Origin: Phycisphaerales bacterium UBA1926
GTDB taxonomy: Bacteria > Planctomycetota > Phycisphaerae > Phycisphaerales > UBA1924
Direction: 5' to 3'
Assembly (NCBI GenBank): GCA_002337215.1
Contig: DDFO01000036.1
Location: 102,092 to 112,317 of the forward strand
Length of the DNA: 10,226 bases
A program made the position numbers and the translations under genes. The notes beneath the pieces were generated by a model that did no database searches, was not told the DNA's origin, and saw nothing but the letters and a program-made list of their open reading frames with translations. Below are positions 1 through 6,990 of this stretch, in pieces; positions within the stretch are counted from its first letter, which is position 1, and every line of letters begins with the position of its first letter.

Positions 1-34
1 CGCGGCCCATGGGTAAACGGATGTCCTGAGCCGG

Positions 35-733
35 TCACGCCGGGACAGGCTGCCCCGCCACCACCGACTCGCACTCGATCGACGATCGCACGCCGAACGA
101 GACGCCGTGCTTGCGTGCGAACAGCGATGCCCGCTTGGGCAGCGTGAACTCGCCCGCGAGCGACTGCGTTCCGCGCTCCGAGACGATCAGGTCGGCCGAG
201 AGCCCGAGCCGCTGGGCGATGAACAGGCCCGTCAGTTCCGCGCCGCCCGTCCCCAGGCTCGTCGTTTCGCCCTCCGGTGTGCGGCCGACACCGCCCGCGA
301 TCACCAGCACCCCGCCTCGCAACGCCGCCTGCTCGAACCGCTTGGCGTGCAGCAACCTGGGCTCGGCCTCGAGCGCGTGCCCCCTCGTGATCGGCGCGTA
401 CAGCACCGGGTCGAGCAGCGTCGCATTCGTACCGAGCATGTGCAGGAGCGACACAAGCCTCTGGGCGTTCTCCCTCGCGGCAAGCGTCAGGAGGTTCGCT
501 CGGCACAGCAGATCGCCAGTCGAGCACAGTGCTGCGGACCGCTGCTCCATCGCTTTCTGCTCATGCGGCGATGACCCGACAACAACGATGGTCGCGCCCA
601 TGCCGTCCGTGGTCCCGCGGCGGCTGCCGGAAATCGGCATCGTCGCGAGCTGGCCGGCGTAGGCGCTGAGCGCCGAGCCGCCTTCGAGTGCGGAATCAGT
701 GAGCGTGAGAAGCATTGTCGTGTCGAGGGTCAT
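35..733 (-). CDS. Degenerate stand-alone aspartokinase-like (amino acid kinase fold) protein, 232 aa
   Basis: Residues 140-184 (GGVLVIAGGVGRTPEGETTS, then LGTGGAELTG and SADLIV) match the part of aspartokinase that normally reads VAGFxGxxxxGxxTTLGRGGSDxTA. Residues 199-218 (PKRASLFARKHGVSFGVRSS) match the end of that catalytic domain, usually HPRAVELARKYGVPIRVRSS. Residues 70-88 resemble the LSxGExLSAALLAxAL helix. Several hallmarks are missing. The N terminus has no KFGGTS. The RGGSD-type motif reads TGGAE, so Arg, Ser and Asp are all replaced. The TDVDGVYTADPR nucleotide-binding segment and the following helix are deleted, so that SADLIV is joined almost directly to LPKRASLF. There are no ACT regulatory domains. 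Aspartate phosphorylation is therefore unlikely; a regulatory or ligand-binding role is inferred. The start at 733 is chosen because GGAGG lies 8 nt upstream; an ATG at 784 has no such site. A structured leader lies upstream on the same strand. Confidence 0.75.
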   Translation of the reverse strand: MTLDTTMLLTLTDSALEGGSALSAYAGQLATMPISGSRRGTTDGMGATIVVVGSSPHEQKAMEQRSAALCSTGDLLCRANLLTLAARENAQRLVSLLHMLGTNATLLDPVLYAPITRGHALEAEPRLLHAKRFEQAALRGGVLVIAGGVGRTPEGETTSLGTGGAELTGLFIAQRLGLSADLIVSERGTQSLAGEFTLPKRASLFARKHGVSFGVRSSIECESVVAGQPVPA

Positions 734-905
734 CGGAGTGCCTCCGGTTTTAGACCACAATCCAAAGAAACGTCGGGCGCACACAAAGGCGTCCGAGCTG
801 GAAACCCCGTGCCGATCATGTCGATCGACGCGGGGCGGAGAAACGATGCCGAATCAGGAAACTTTCCAATCACGCGAGACAAGAACTCGAATCAAAAATC
901 GGGAC

Positions 906-937
906 AAGAAAAAAGGCCACCGTTCTCGCGGTGGCCT
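906..937 (-). terminator. Strong intrinsic terminator, minus strand
   Basis: A perfect 9-bp stem (AGGCCACCG with CGGTGGCCT, 6-nt loop) spans 914-937. Read on the minus strand, it is followed at once by TTTTTTCTT (906-914). On the plus strand the tail is only CTCTTTC, so the minus direction is much the better one. No confident protein-coding gene ends just upstream of it on the minus strand. It is therefore either the end of a small RNA or the terminator half of an attenuator ahead of the aspartokinase-like gene that starts at 733. Confidence 0.8.
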
Positions 938-998
938 CTTTCAGGGTTTGTGCTGTCTGAGTCGTTCCGCTCAGCCATGCCCCCAAGAGACCACCGCG
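927..998 (-). promoter_or_regulatory. Candidate antiterminator hairpin overlapping the terminator
   Basis: A 14-nt inverted repeat joins 985-998 and 927-940, with a 44-nt loop. In minus-strand RNA the arms CGCGGUGGUCUCUU and AAGAGGCCACCGCG pair over all 14 positions, with a single G-U wobble. In plus-strand RNA the same position would be an A-C mismatch, which argues that the minus-strand RNA is the selected one. The 3' arm contains the 5' arm of the terminator at 914-937, so the two hairpins cannot form together. That is the classical terminator/antiterminator layout. The loop holds a smaller hairpin (CTGAG with CTCAG, 957-974). Confidence 0.55.
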
Positions 999-1127
999 CC
1001 GGTCCACATCTGGACTTTGACGCAGGTCATAAGGGAAATGTGGCGGTGAGCGTGGTTCACGACGACTGAATCCTTCGGGGTACTGATCCGAAACTCTGTA
1101 CGCGGTACTCCCGCGTGGGTTCGACAG

Positions 1128-1155
1128 ACGATACAACTTTCGGCTTCTGCGTCAA
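1128..1155 (-). promoter_or_regulatory. Putative sigma70-type promoter for the leader RNA
   Basis: On the minus strand TTGACG (1150-1155) and TATCGT (1128-1133) are 16 nt apart, matching five and four of six consensus positions. An overlapping alternative is TTGCTT, 17 nt, TTGTAT. A start near 1120 would give a leader of about 215 nt up to the terminator. Planctomycete promoters are poorly defined, so this is a consensus match only. Confidence 0.35.
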
Positions 1156-1373
1156 GCAAGATTCGTCCGATTCGATGACTTCTTCTCCAAACCTGAGCGA
1201 ACGGGGCCTTTTCCTGACCCGACCCGGCTCAGCCGACGATCCCCGAAGGAATCGGATGTTCGTCAGACTTGTACCGATTTCTTGGTCACCGGTTGCAGGT
1301 CAACCGTGCGCCCGCCTTTGATATTCCCCGCAGGTCTCCCGAATCTTTCGCTTTGAACCGCCCCGCGAGCCCG

Positions 1374-4300
1374 ATGACCAACCCGCCCCCCCGCATCAAT
1401 TTTTCAGGCGTGCTCGGCAGCGACAAGGGCCGGCTCATGGCCCGCCTCGCGGGGCTGCAGCGCAACCGGAAGATGCCGGCCGACAAGAAGCGGCGTGTCC
1501 TTGAGCAGATCGCCGCCGACGCCGAGCGCTCGCGCGCCTGCCGGACCGACCGTGAATCCCGGCGCCCCGCGATCACCTACCCCGAGGAACTGCCCGTCTC
1601 CGCGATGCGCGAGGAGATCGCATCGGTCATCCGCGACCATCAGGTCGTTGTTCTATGCGGCGAGACCGGGTCCGGTAAGACCACCCAACTCCCGAAGATC
1701 TGCATGGATGTCGCCCTCGGGCTCGGGCGCGGCATCGACGGCATCATCGGGCACACCCAGCCCCGCCGGATCGCCGCCCGCACCGTCGCCGCCCGGATCG
1801 CCGAGGAACTGGGCGGCAGGCACGGCGACATCGTGGGCAGCAAGGTGCGCTTTGGTGACCAGACCACCGACCGCACCATGGTCAAGCTCATGACCGACGG
1901 GATCCTCCTTGCCGAGACCCAGTCCGACCGACTCTTCCGCCAGTACGACACGCTCATTATCGACGAAGCGCACGAACGCAGCCTCAACATCGACTTCCTG
2001 CTGGGATACCTGCACCAGATCCTGCCCCGCCGCCCCGATCTGAAGCTCATCATCACCAGCGCGACGATCGACCCCGAGCGGTTCGCCGACCATTTCGCGA
2101 CGACCCGGGGCCCCGCGCCGATCATCGAGGTCCCGGGGCGGACCTACCCCGTCGAAACAAACTACCGACCGCTCCCGGGCGCCGAATCAGGGCGGGCCGC
2201 GATCCCCCCGGGCTCCTTCATGCGTGACGCCGACGACACGATCGGGGCCGTCCTCGATTGCGTCCGTGAGATCGACAGCGGAACACGGGGCGACATCCTC
2301 GTCTTCATGCCCGGCGAGCGCGAGATCCGCGAGACCGCGAACGCACTGCGACGGCATTTCGGGGACGGTTCATCGAATGGGGCCCACGGGCAAGGCGACG
2401 AGATCCTCCCGCTCTACGCCCGCCTCTCCGTCGAGGAGCAACGCAAGGCGTTCAAGCCGCACCCGGGCCGGCGGATCGTGATCGCGACCAACGTCGCCGA
2501 GACCTCGCTGACCGTCCCCGGCATCCGCTACGTCATCGATCCCGGGACCGCGCGGATCAGCCGCTACAGCGCGCGCACAAAGGTGCAGGGCCTCGACATC
2601 GAGCCCATCAGCCAGGCGTCGGCCAACCAGCGCAAGGGCCGGTGCGGGCGCGTCGGGCCCGGCGTCTGCTACAGGCTCTATTCCGAGGACGACTTCAAGA
2701 GCCGGGACGAATTCACCCCCCCCGAGATCCAGCGGACCAACCTCGCGAGCGTGGTGCTCCAGATGGGCGCGCTCAAACTGGGCCGCCCCGATCGCTTCCC
2801 GTTCGTGGAGCCCCCCGATTCCCGTCTCATTCGTGACGGGTACGACACGCTCCACGAGCTCGGCGCGATCGACGACGACGGCGAACTGACCGACATCGGA
2901 CGCGATCTCGCGAGGCTGCCCATCGATCCGCGCATCGGGCGGATGGTCCTCGCGGGCCATGCCGAGGGGTGCCTGCACGACGTGCTCATCCTCGCGGCGG
3001 GGCTCAGCGTGCAGGACCCACGCGACCGCCCGGCGGAACTCCAGAACGAGGCCGACCAGGCGCACGAGAAGTTCGCCCACGAGACCTCGGACTTCATGAG
3101 CCTGCTGAATGTGTGGCATTTCTACCACGATTCGATCCGCCCGCTCAGCCGATCGAAGCGCACGAAGGCGTGCCGGCAGAACTTCCTCTCCGAGCGTCGG
3201 CTCATCGAGTGGAACGAGGTGCTCAGCCAGCTGCGGCAGATCACCCGCGAGCTGGGGTTTGATACCCGTGCCCGCACGAGCGCACAGGACGAGTCGCGCC
3301 CCGAACTCCACCGCGCGCTGCTCACGGGCCTGCTCACCAACATCGGCAAGCTCGATGAGAAGCACGAATACCAGGGCACGCGGGGGACCAAGTTCTACCT
3401 GCATCCCTCGTCGAACATCTTCGGCGACAAACCCAAGTGGGTCATGGCGGCCGAGCTCGTGCGCACGACGCGCCTGTACGCGCGCACGATCGCGACCATC
3501 GACCCCCGCTGGGTCGAGGAGATCGGCGCCCACCTCATCAAGCGGACATACAGCGAGCCGACCTGGGACGCGAAGAGCGCCCGCGTGATGGCGTACGAGA
3601 AGATCACGATGGCGGGCCTCGAGATCATCCCGAAGCGTCGCGCACACTTCGGGCCAGTCGATCCCGTGAAGTCCCGGGAGATCTTCATCCACAGCGCGCT
3701 CGTCGAGGGCGAGTACGACACCGGGGCGAAAAGCCTGCTGCACAACCGCGAACTCGAGCGCACGATCGCGAACCTCGAGGACAAAGCCCGGCGTCGTGAC
3801 CTGATGGCCGAGGCCGAGGCGCGGTACGCGTTCTACGACAAGCGTCTCGCCGACACGGTCTTCAGCGGGCGTTCGTTCGAGAAGTGGCGCAAGGACGCGG
3901 AGCGGAGGGACGCCCGGATCCTCTACATGTCGATCGACGATGTGCTGATCGGCGACTCGACTGAGGTGGGCGAGACGAGCTATCCGGATCGGTTCGTCAC
4001 AGCCGGGGGCAACCTCGACCTGCGGTACCGCTTTGACCCGAGTTCGCCCGACGACGGGGTGACGCTCGAGGTCCCGGTCGAGCAACTCGGCCAGATCGAC
4101 GCCGACCGGGCCGACCGGCTCGTGCCGGGGCTGCTCGCCGAGAAGATCGAGGCGCTGATGCGGACCCTGCCCAAGCAGACGCGTCGCTACTTCGACATCC
4201 CCGTCGTTGCCAAGCAGGCGGCCCTCGATCTCATGCACTCCGACGGGTCGCTCATCGCCACGCTCGCCACGAACCTGAGCAACCGAGCGGGCGTCACGAT

Positions 4301-5366
4301 CCGCCCCGACGCCTTCAGCACCGACCAACTCCCCGATCACCTCGCGATGCGGTACCGCGTCGTCAACGCATCGGGCGACGAGATCGCGACGAGCCGGGAT
4401 CTGGTCTCGCTCCGCCGCGAGTTCGCCGACCAGATCAAGGCGGGGTTCAGCGGGCTCGCGAAGGGCGAATGGCACCGCGACGGGATCACCGAGTGGGACT
4501 TCGGCGAACTGCCCAAATCGATCGAGATCGCGACCGACCCCGCGCCGATCCTGGGCTATCCCGGAATCGTTGACGAGGGCCCGCCTTCAAAGAACAAGCC
4601 GGGGCACACGGTGGGGCTGCGGGTGTTCGACACACCAGAAGCCGCGAAGGACGCGACCCGGCTCGGCCTCGCCCGCCTCGGCATCCGCCGGCTGAAGTCC
4701 GACCTCAAGTTTGACGACAAGGCGATCACCAACTTTCAGACCATCGTCCTGTGGTACGCACCGCTGGGATCACCCGAGCAGCTCCGCGACGAGATCATGA
4801 TGCTCATCGCCGATCGGCTGTTCGTGGGCGACACGAAGCACCCGCGGACATTCAACGAGTTCACCGCCCGGATCGACAACGCCTGGAACCGGCTCTCGGC
4901 GGTCTCGACGGACTGCACGCAGATCGCCGAGCAGGTGTACACGCGCTATTCAGCGATCGCGTCGCGTCTCGACGACAGCCATCCGCAGAACTGGGAGCGG
5001 GCGGTCCGCGACATGCGTGCCCAGCTCGGCTCGCTCGTGACCTCGCACACGCTGACACGGACGCCGTTCCGCTGGCTCCGCGGCATCCCGCGGTTTCTGC
5101 GGGGCATTGAGGTCCGCATGGAGCGGCTGCGTGGCGGCGGCGTCGAGCGTGATCTCCGATCGATGGCGGAGGTCCACGCCTGGCAGCGGCGTCTCGCGGA
5201 GCGTGCGACCAAGCACCAGGGCGAGGGCATCGTCGATCCGAACCTGATCGAGTTCCGCTATCTCCACGAGGAGTTCCGCGTCTCGCTGTTCGCTCAGGAA
5301 CTCAAGACGTCCGTCCCGGTGAGCGGGAAACGGATGGAAAAGGCGTGGGAGAAGGTCCGCCCCTAG
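1374..5366 (+). CDS. hrpA: ATP-dependent RNA helicase HrpA (DEAH box), 1330 aa
   Basis: The helicase motifs are complete: Walker A GETGSGKT (residues 96-103), DEAH (197-200), SAT (229-231), FMPGERE (from about 311), TNVAETSLT (372-380) and QRKGRCGR (419-426). Two RecA domains (about 75-450) are followed by the winged-helix and helical-bundle region and an OB-like region from about residue 650. The long C-terminal HrpA-type extension (DUF3418-like) ends with the conserved LRVSLFAQEL-type block, here FRVSLFAQEL. Length is close to the 1300 aa of Escherichia coli HrpA and similarity is visible along the whole protein. HrpA is a cytoplasmic helicase; in E. coli it has been linked to mRNA processing and to rescue of stalled or collided ribosomes. 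The ATG at 1374 was chosen over an in-frame TTG at 1269 because homology starts just after it; no clear Shine-Dalgarno sequence is visible at either. Confidence 0.95.
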   Translation: MTNPPPRINFSGVLGSDKGRLMARLAGLQRNRKMPADKKRRVLEQIAADAERSRACRTDRESRRPAITYPEELPVSAMREEIASVIRDHQVVVLCGETGSGKTTQLPKICMDVALGLGRGIDGIIGHTQPRRIAARTVAARIAEELGGRHGDIVGSKVRFGDQTTDRTMVKLMTDGILLAETQSDRLFRQYDTLIIDEAHERSLNIDFLLGYLHQILPRRPDLKLIITSATIDPERFADHFATTRGPAPIIEVPGRTYPVETNYRPLPGAESGRAAIPPGSFMRDADDTIGAVLDCVREIDSGTRGDILVFMPGEREIRETANALRRHFGDGSSNGAHGQGDEILPLYARLSVEEQRKAFKPHPGRRIVIATNVAETSLTVPGIRYVIDPGTARISRYSARTKVQGLDIEPISQASANQRKGRCGRVGPGVCYRLYSEDDFKSRDEFTPPEIQRTNLASVVLQMGALKLGRPDRFPFVEPPDSRLIRDGYDTLHELGAIDDDGELTDIGRDLARLPIDPRIGRMVLAGHAEGCLHDVLILAAGLSVQDPRDRPAELQNEADQAHEKFAHETSDFMSLLNVWHFYHDSIRPLSRSKRTKACRQNFLSERRLIEWNEVLSQLRQITRELGFDTRARTSAQDESRPELHRALLTGLLTNIGKLDEKHEYQGTRGTKFYLHPSSNIFGDKPKWVMAAELVRTTRLYARTIATIDPRWVEEIGAHLIKRTYSEPTWDAKSARVMAYEKITMAGLEIIPKRRAHFGPVDPVKSREIFIHSALVEGEYDTGAKSLLHNRELERTIANLEDKARRRDLMAEAEARYAFYDKRLADTVFSGRSFEKWRKDAERRDARILYMSIDDVLIGDSTEVGETSYPDRFVTAGGNLDLRYRFDPSSPDDGVTLEVPVEQLGQIDADRADRLVPGLLAEKIEALMRTLPKQTRRYFDIPVVAKQAALDLMHSDGSLIATLATNLSNRAGVTIRPDAFSTDQLPDHLAMRYRVVNASGDEIATSRDLVSLRREFADQIKAGFSGLAKGEWHRDGITEWDFGELPKSIEIATDPAPILGYPGIVDEGPPSKNKPGHTVGLRVFDTPEAAKDATRLGLARLGIRRLKSDLKFDDKAITNFQTIVLWYAPLGSPEQLRDEIMMLIADRLFVGDTKHPRTFNEFTARIDNAWNRLSAVSTDCTQIAEQVYTRYSAIASRLDDSHPQNWERAVRDMRAQLGSLVTSHTLTRTPFRWLRGIPRFLRGIEVRMERLRGGGVERDLRSMAEVHAWQRRLAERATKHQGEGIVDPNLIEFRYLHEEFRVSLFAQELKTSVPVSGKRMEKAWEKVRP

Positions 5367-5370
5367 GGCG

Positions 5371-6381
5371 TCAGCCCGCCTGATCCGAGGCGGCTTTGCG
5401 TTTGGCTTCGAGCCTGGCCGACGACGGCACACGCACATCGCTCGCGAGCCCCACCTTCGACATCGCGACAATCAGCAGGTAGCTCGCGTCAACTTCCCAC
5501 CAGCGCAGACCGTGCCGGGCGGACGTCGGGAACGCGTGGTGGTTGTTGTGCCAGCCCTCACCGAGCGCAAGCACACCAAAGATCGCGTTGTTCCGGCTCT
5601 CGTCGTGGCTCTCGAAGGGCCGCGTACCCCAGATGTGGCAGACCGAGTTGATGCTCCAGGTCACGTGGTGCAGCAGGAACACGCGCACCAGACCACCCCA
5701 GATGAATCCGAGCAATGCCCCGGTCCACGACATCGTCGCGAGCCCCCCCACCAACGCGGGGAAGAGCAGGCCGGCGAAGGCCCAGAGCGGGAAGGTCTTG
5801 CTGATAAACCGGCACAGACGATCGTCCTCGAAGTCCTTCATGTACCGCGTCAGCCCCTCGGGAACGGTCGAGAACCCATCGCGGACCGACCGGAACGATT
5901 TGCATGCGATGATCCACCCGACGTGCGCGTGGAAGAGCCCGCGGATCGTGCCGACCACGCCGTCGCCGTGCGTGTGCGGCGAGTGGGGATCGTCCGCCCG
6001 ATCGCTGTGCTGGTGGTGCTTGCGGTGCGTCGCGACCCACTGCAGCACCGGGCCCTCCACGGCGGTCGAGCCCAGGATCGCCAACGCCCCCCGGACGACG
6101 CCGGAAGTCTTGAAACTGCGGTGCGTGAACAGGCGGTGGTAGCCGACCGTGATGCCGATCGCCGAGGCGAGGTACATCCCCCCGAGGATCGCGAGATAGA
6201 CCCAGTTGAACGCGACGCCCCAGAGAAGCACCGTCGCCGCAATCACGCCGAGGATCGGGATCACGACCGCGAGGAGGTTGATCAAACGGAGCAGCAAGAC
6301 CGACTCCGCCGCGCGGGGCGGCGGTGCCGAGACGTCGTCCCCCGTGTGGGCATCTGCCCTGCGGGGTGCTTGGTTGGTCAT
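5371..6381 (-). CDS. Membrane fatty acid / acyl-CoA desaturase (delta-9 type), 336 aa
   Basis: This is an integral membrane di-iron desaturase that would introduce a cis double bond into saturated acyl chains. The three histidine boxes are present: HRLFTH (residues 82-87), HRKHH (119-123) and HNNHH within GEGWHNNHHAFP (278-282). The secondary motif SINSVCHIWG (243-252) is also there. Four hydrophobic stretches fit the usual two hairpins of this family, at about 29-55, 58-80, 197-217 and 220-241. The length is normal for the bacterial stearoyl-CoA desaturase-like group; no fused cytochrome b5 or ferredoxin domain is seen, so the electron donor must be encoded elsewhere. The ATG at 6381 has AAGGA 6 nt upstream. 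Its stop is 4 bp from the hrpA stop in convergent orientation. It follows the RRM gene on the same strand but is separated from it by an intrinsic terminator. Whether the substrate is acyl-CoA, acyl-ACP or lipid-bound cannot be told. Confidence 0.93.
   Translation of the reverse strand: MTNQAPRRADAHTGDDVSAPPPRAAESVLLLRLINLLAVVIPILGVIAATVLLWGVAFNWVYLAILGGMYLASAIGITVGYHRLFTHRSFKTSGVVRGALAILGSTAVEGPVLQWVATHRKHHQHSDRADDPHSPHTHGDGVVGTIRGLFHAHVGWIIACKSFRSVRDGFSTVPEGLTRYMKDFEDDRLCRFISKTFPLWAFAGLLFPALVGGLATMSWTGALLGFIWGGLVRVFLLHHVTWSINSVCHIWGTRPFESHDESRNNAIFGVLALGEGWHNNHHAFPTSARHGLRWWEVDASYLLIVAMSKVGLASDVRVPSSARLEAKRKAASDQAG
5373..5403 (+). terminator. Probable hrpA terminator inside the 3' end of the opposing desaturase gene
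   Basis: Seven base nucleotides past the hrpA stop, AGCC-C-GCC (5373-5380) can pair with GGCGGCT (5389-5395) as 7 bp with one bulged C and an 8-nt loop. The T-rich stretch TTTGCGTTT follows. The hairpin lies entirely within the last codons of the minus-strand desaturase gene. The T-tract is interrupted, so efficiency is uncertain. Confidence 0.4.
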
Positions 6382-6425
6382 CGGGAGTCCTTAGGACGAA
6401 GAAAAGCCTGCCGCGACTCGGCGGC

Positions 6426-6463
6426 GCAGAAAGAAACAGGGGCCCCGTCGGAGGCCTCTGTTT
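6426..6463 (-). terminator. Intrinsic terminator of the RRM gene
   Basis: On the minus strand AAACAGAGGCC pairs with GGCCCCTGTTT (plus positions 6434-6463; 11 positions with one A-C mismatch, 8-nt loop), and the T-rich run TTTCTTTC follows (6426-6436). It lies about 50 nt after the RRM stop and about 50 nt before the desaturase start. The two genes are thus probably separate transcripts, or the desaturase gets only read-through. Confidence 0.65.
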
Positions 6464-6511
6464 GTGGTATTCGTGGACACCGGCCGCGGGTTTCACCCCG
6501 CGACCAGAGAA

Positions 6512-6796
6512 TCACCAGCGACCGCCGCCGCCGCCACCACCGCCGCCGCCGCGGTTCTCGCGGGGCTTGGCTTCGTTGACGGTGAGCGGACGCCCGTCGA
6601 GTTCCTTGCCGTTGAGCTCGTCGATCGCCTTGCGGGCGCCGTCGTCGTCCATCTCGACGAAACCGAACCCACGGGGGCGGCCCGTCTCGCGGTCCATGAC
6701 GAGGCTGGCGGACTGCACGCTGCCGAAGGCCGCGAACGTTTCATTCAGCTCGGCTTCTGATGTCTGAAAAGAGAGGTTTCCAACATAGATCTTCAT
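6512..6796 (-). CDS. Small single-RRM RNA-binding protein with glycine-rich tail, 94 aa
   Basis: The protein is one RNA recognition motif from residue 2 to about 78. RNP2 is IYVGNL (3-8) and RNP1 is RGFGFVEM (42-49), with the aromatic residues that stack on RNA intact. The tail after KPREN is RGGGGGGGGGGRW, a shortened form of the Gly-rich tails of cyanobacterial Rbp proteins and of eukaryotic glycine-rich RNA-binding proteins. It should bind single-stranded RNA in the cytoplasm; in cyanobacteria such proteins are often cold-induced. The ATG at 6796 starts MKIYVGNLSF, the usual N terminus of the family; a TTG nine codons upstream is less likely. There is no good Shine-Dalgarno sequence, but a stable hairpin lies 15 nt upstream. 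It stands just upstream of a desaturase, also a typical cold-response function, which may be coincidence. Confidence 0.92.
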   Translation of the reverse strand: MKIYVGNLSFQTSEAELNETFAAFGSVQSASLVMDRETGRPRGFGFVEMDDDGARKAIDELNGKELDGRPLTVNEAKPRENRGGGGGGGGGGRW

Positions 6797-6811
6797 CGCG
6801 ATACTCGCTGT

Positions 6812-6841
6812 CCCGAGATTCAAGCCAACTGAATCCCCGGG
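6812..6841 (-). promoter_or_regulatory. Stable hairpin in the 5' leader of the RRM gene
   Basis: CCCG-A-GATTCA (6812-6822) is complementary to TGAATC-CC-CGGG (6830-6841), giving 10 bp with a small internal loop and a 7-nt apical loop. It ends 15 nt before the ATG at 6796, where a ribosome-binding site would normally be accessible. It could influence translation or mRNA stability; in the other direction it has no T-tract, so it is not a terminator. Confidence 0.4.
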
Positions 6842-6961
6842 GTGATCTAGGCTGGGCTCTCCGCGTTCCGGATCATGGGCCGGACTCCGCAGAGATCAAG
6901 ATGTGCTCACAAGTCTACGCGTCCGATCTGATCCGCAAGAGCGATGGCAATCCGGCCACCG

Positions 6962-6990
6962 ATAATTTGTCGGCTCGTCCTGTCAGGCAA
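6962..6990 (-). promoter_or_regulatory. Putative promoter of the RRM gene
   Basis: On the minus strand TTGCCT (6985-6990) and AATTAT (6962-6967) are separated by 17 nt, each matching four of six sigma70 consensus positions. If it is used, the RRM mRNA would have a 5' leader of about 160 nt. Nothing else resembling a gene was seen in 6797-7401; the rest of that stretch holds only this promoter and the leader elements of the two flanking genes. Confidence 0.3.

Larger units (their letters stand above)
906..1121 (-). ncRNA. Candidate structured leader RNA (attenuator or riboswitch-like) or small RNA
   Basis: Between a plausible promoter (1128-1155) and the terminator, minus-strand RNA can fold into a series of local hairpins. 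These are 1100-1116 (ACGCGG with CCGCGT), 1074-1092 (TTCGG with CCGAA), 1056-1070 (TTCA with TGAA) and 1004-1043 (CCACAT with ATGTGG, with inner GAC/GTC and CTT/AAG pairs). The antiterminator and terminator follow. In addition CACCGC at about 1043-1050 can pair with GCGGTG in the 5' arm of the antiterminator, giving a possible anti-antiterminator. I do not recognise an aptamer: no lysine-riboswitch core, no T-box stem I or T-box sequence. It lies about 170 nt upstream of the aspartokinase-like gene with no other gene between. No convincing protein gene was found anywhere in 734-1373. Confidence 0.45.

Noticed and set aside
1..34. Start of a further minus-strand gene at an ATG near position 10
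   Set aside because: Only three codons are inside the window and no ribosome-binding site at proper spacing is visible, so it cannot be supported.
730..819. A 29-codon minus-strand open frame whose TGA overlaps the ATG at 733
   Set aside because: The ATGA overlap is suggestive of translational coupling, but there is no ribosome-binding site and no coding signature, so it is probably chance.
906..1121. Lysine riboswitch or T-box upstream of the aspartokinase-like gene
   Set aside because: The conserved lysine aptamer core and the T-box stem I and AGGGTGGNACCGCG-type element were looked for by eye and not found.
1100..1135. A tRNA, suggested by a GGGTTCGACA-type T-loop
   Set aside because: The flanking bases do not form a T-stem and no acceptor or anticodon arm is present.
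971..1159. A 62-codon minus-strand open frame ending just before the terminator at 906-937
   Set aside because: It starts with TTG and no Shine-Dalgarno sequence, overlaps the presumed promoter and matches no family. A 19-codon ATG version (971-1030) could be a leader peptide but also lacks a ribosome-binding site and is not rich in any one regulatory amino acid.
1269..1373. TTG start for hrpA 35 codons further upstream
   Set aside because: Similarity to HrpA proteins begins after the ATG at 1374; the upstream stretch has no conserved residues and no ribosome-binding site.
2370..4475. A 701-codon open frame on the minus strand inside hrpA
   Set aside because: It is entirely antisense to a conserved helicase and its composition (Arg, Val, Glu, Leu and His rich, low complexity) is what the opposite strand of GC-rich coding DNA gives. 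There is no recognisable domain.
5512..6579. A 355-codon plus-strand open frame antisense to the desaturase
   Set aside because: It is a shadow of the desaturase coding sequence, Arg/Asp/Glu/Pro-rich, and no domain is visible.
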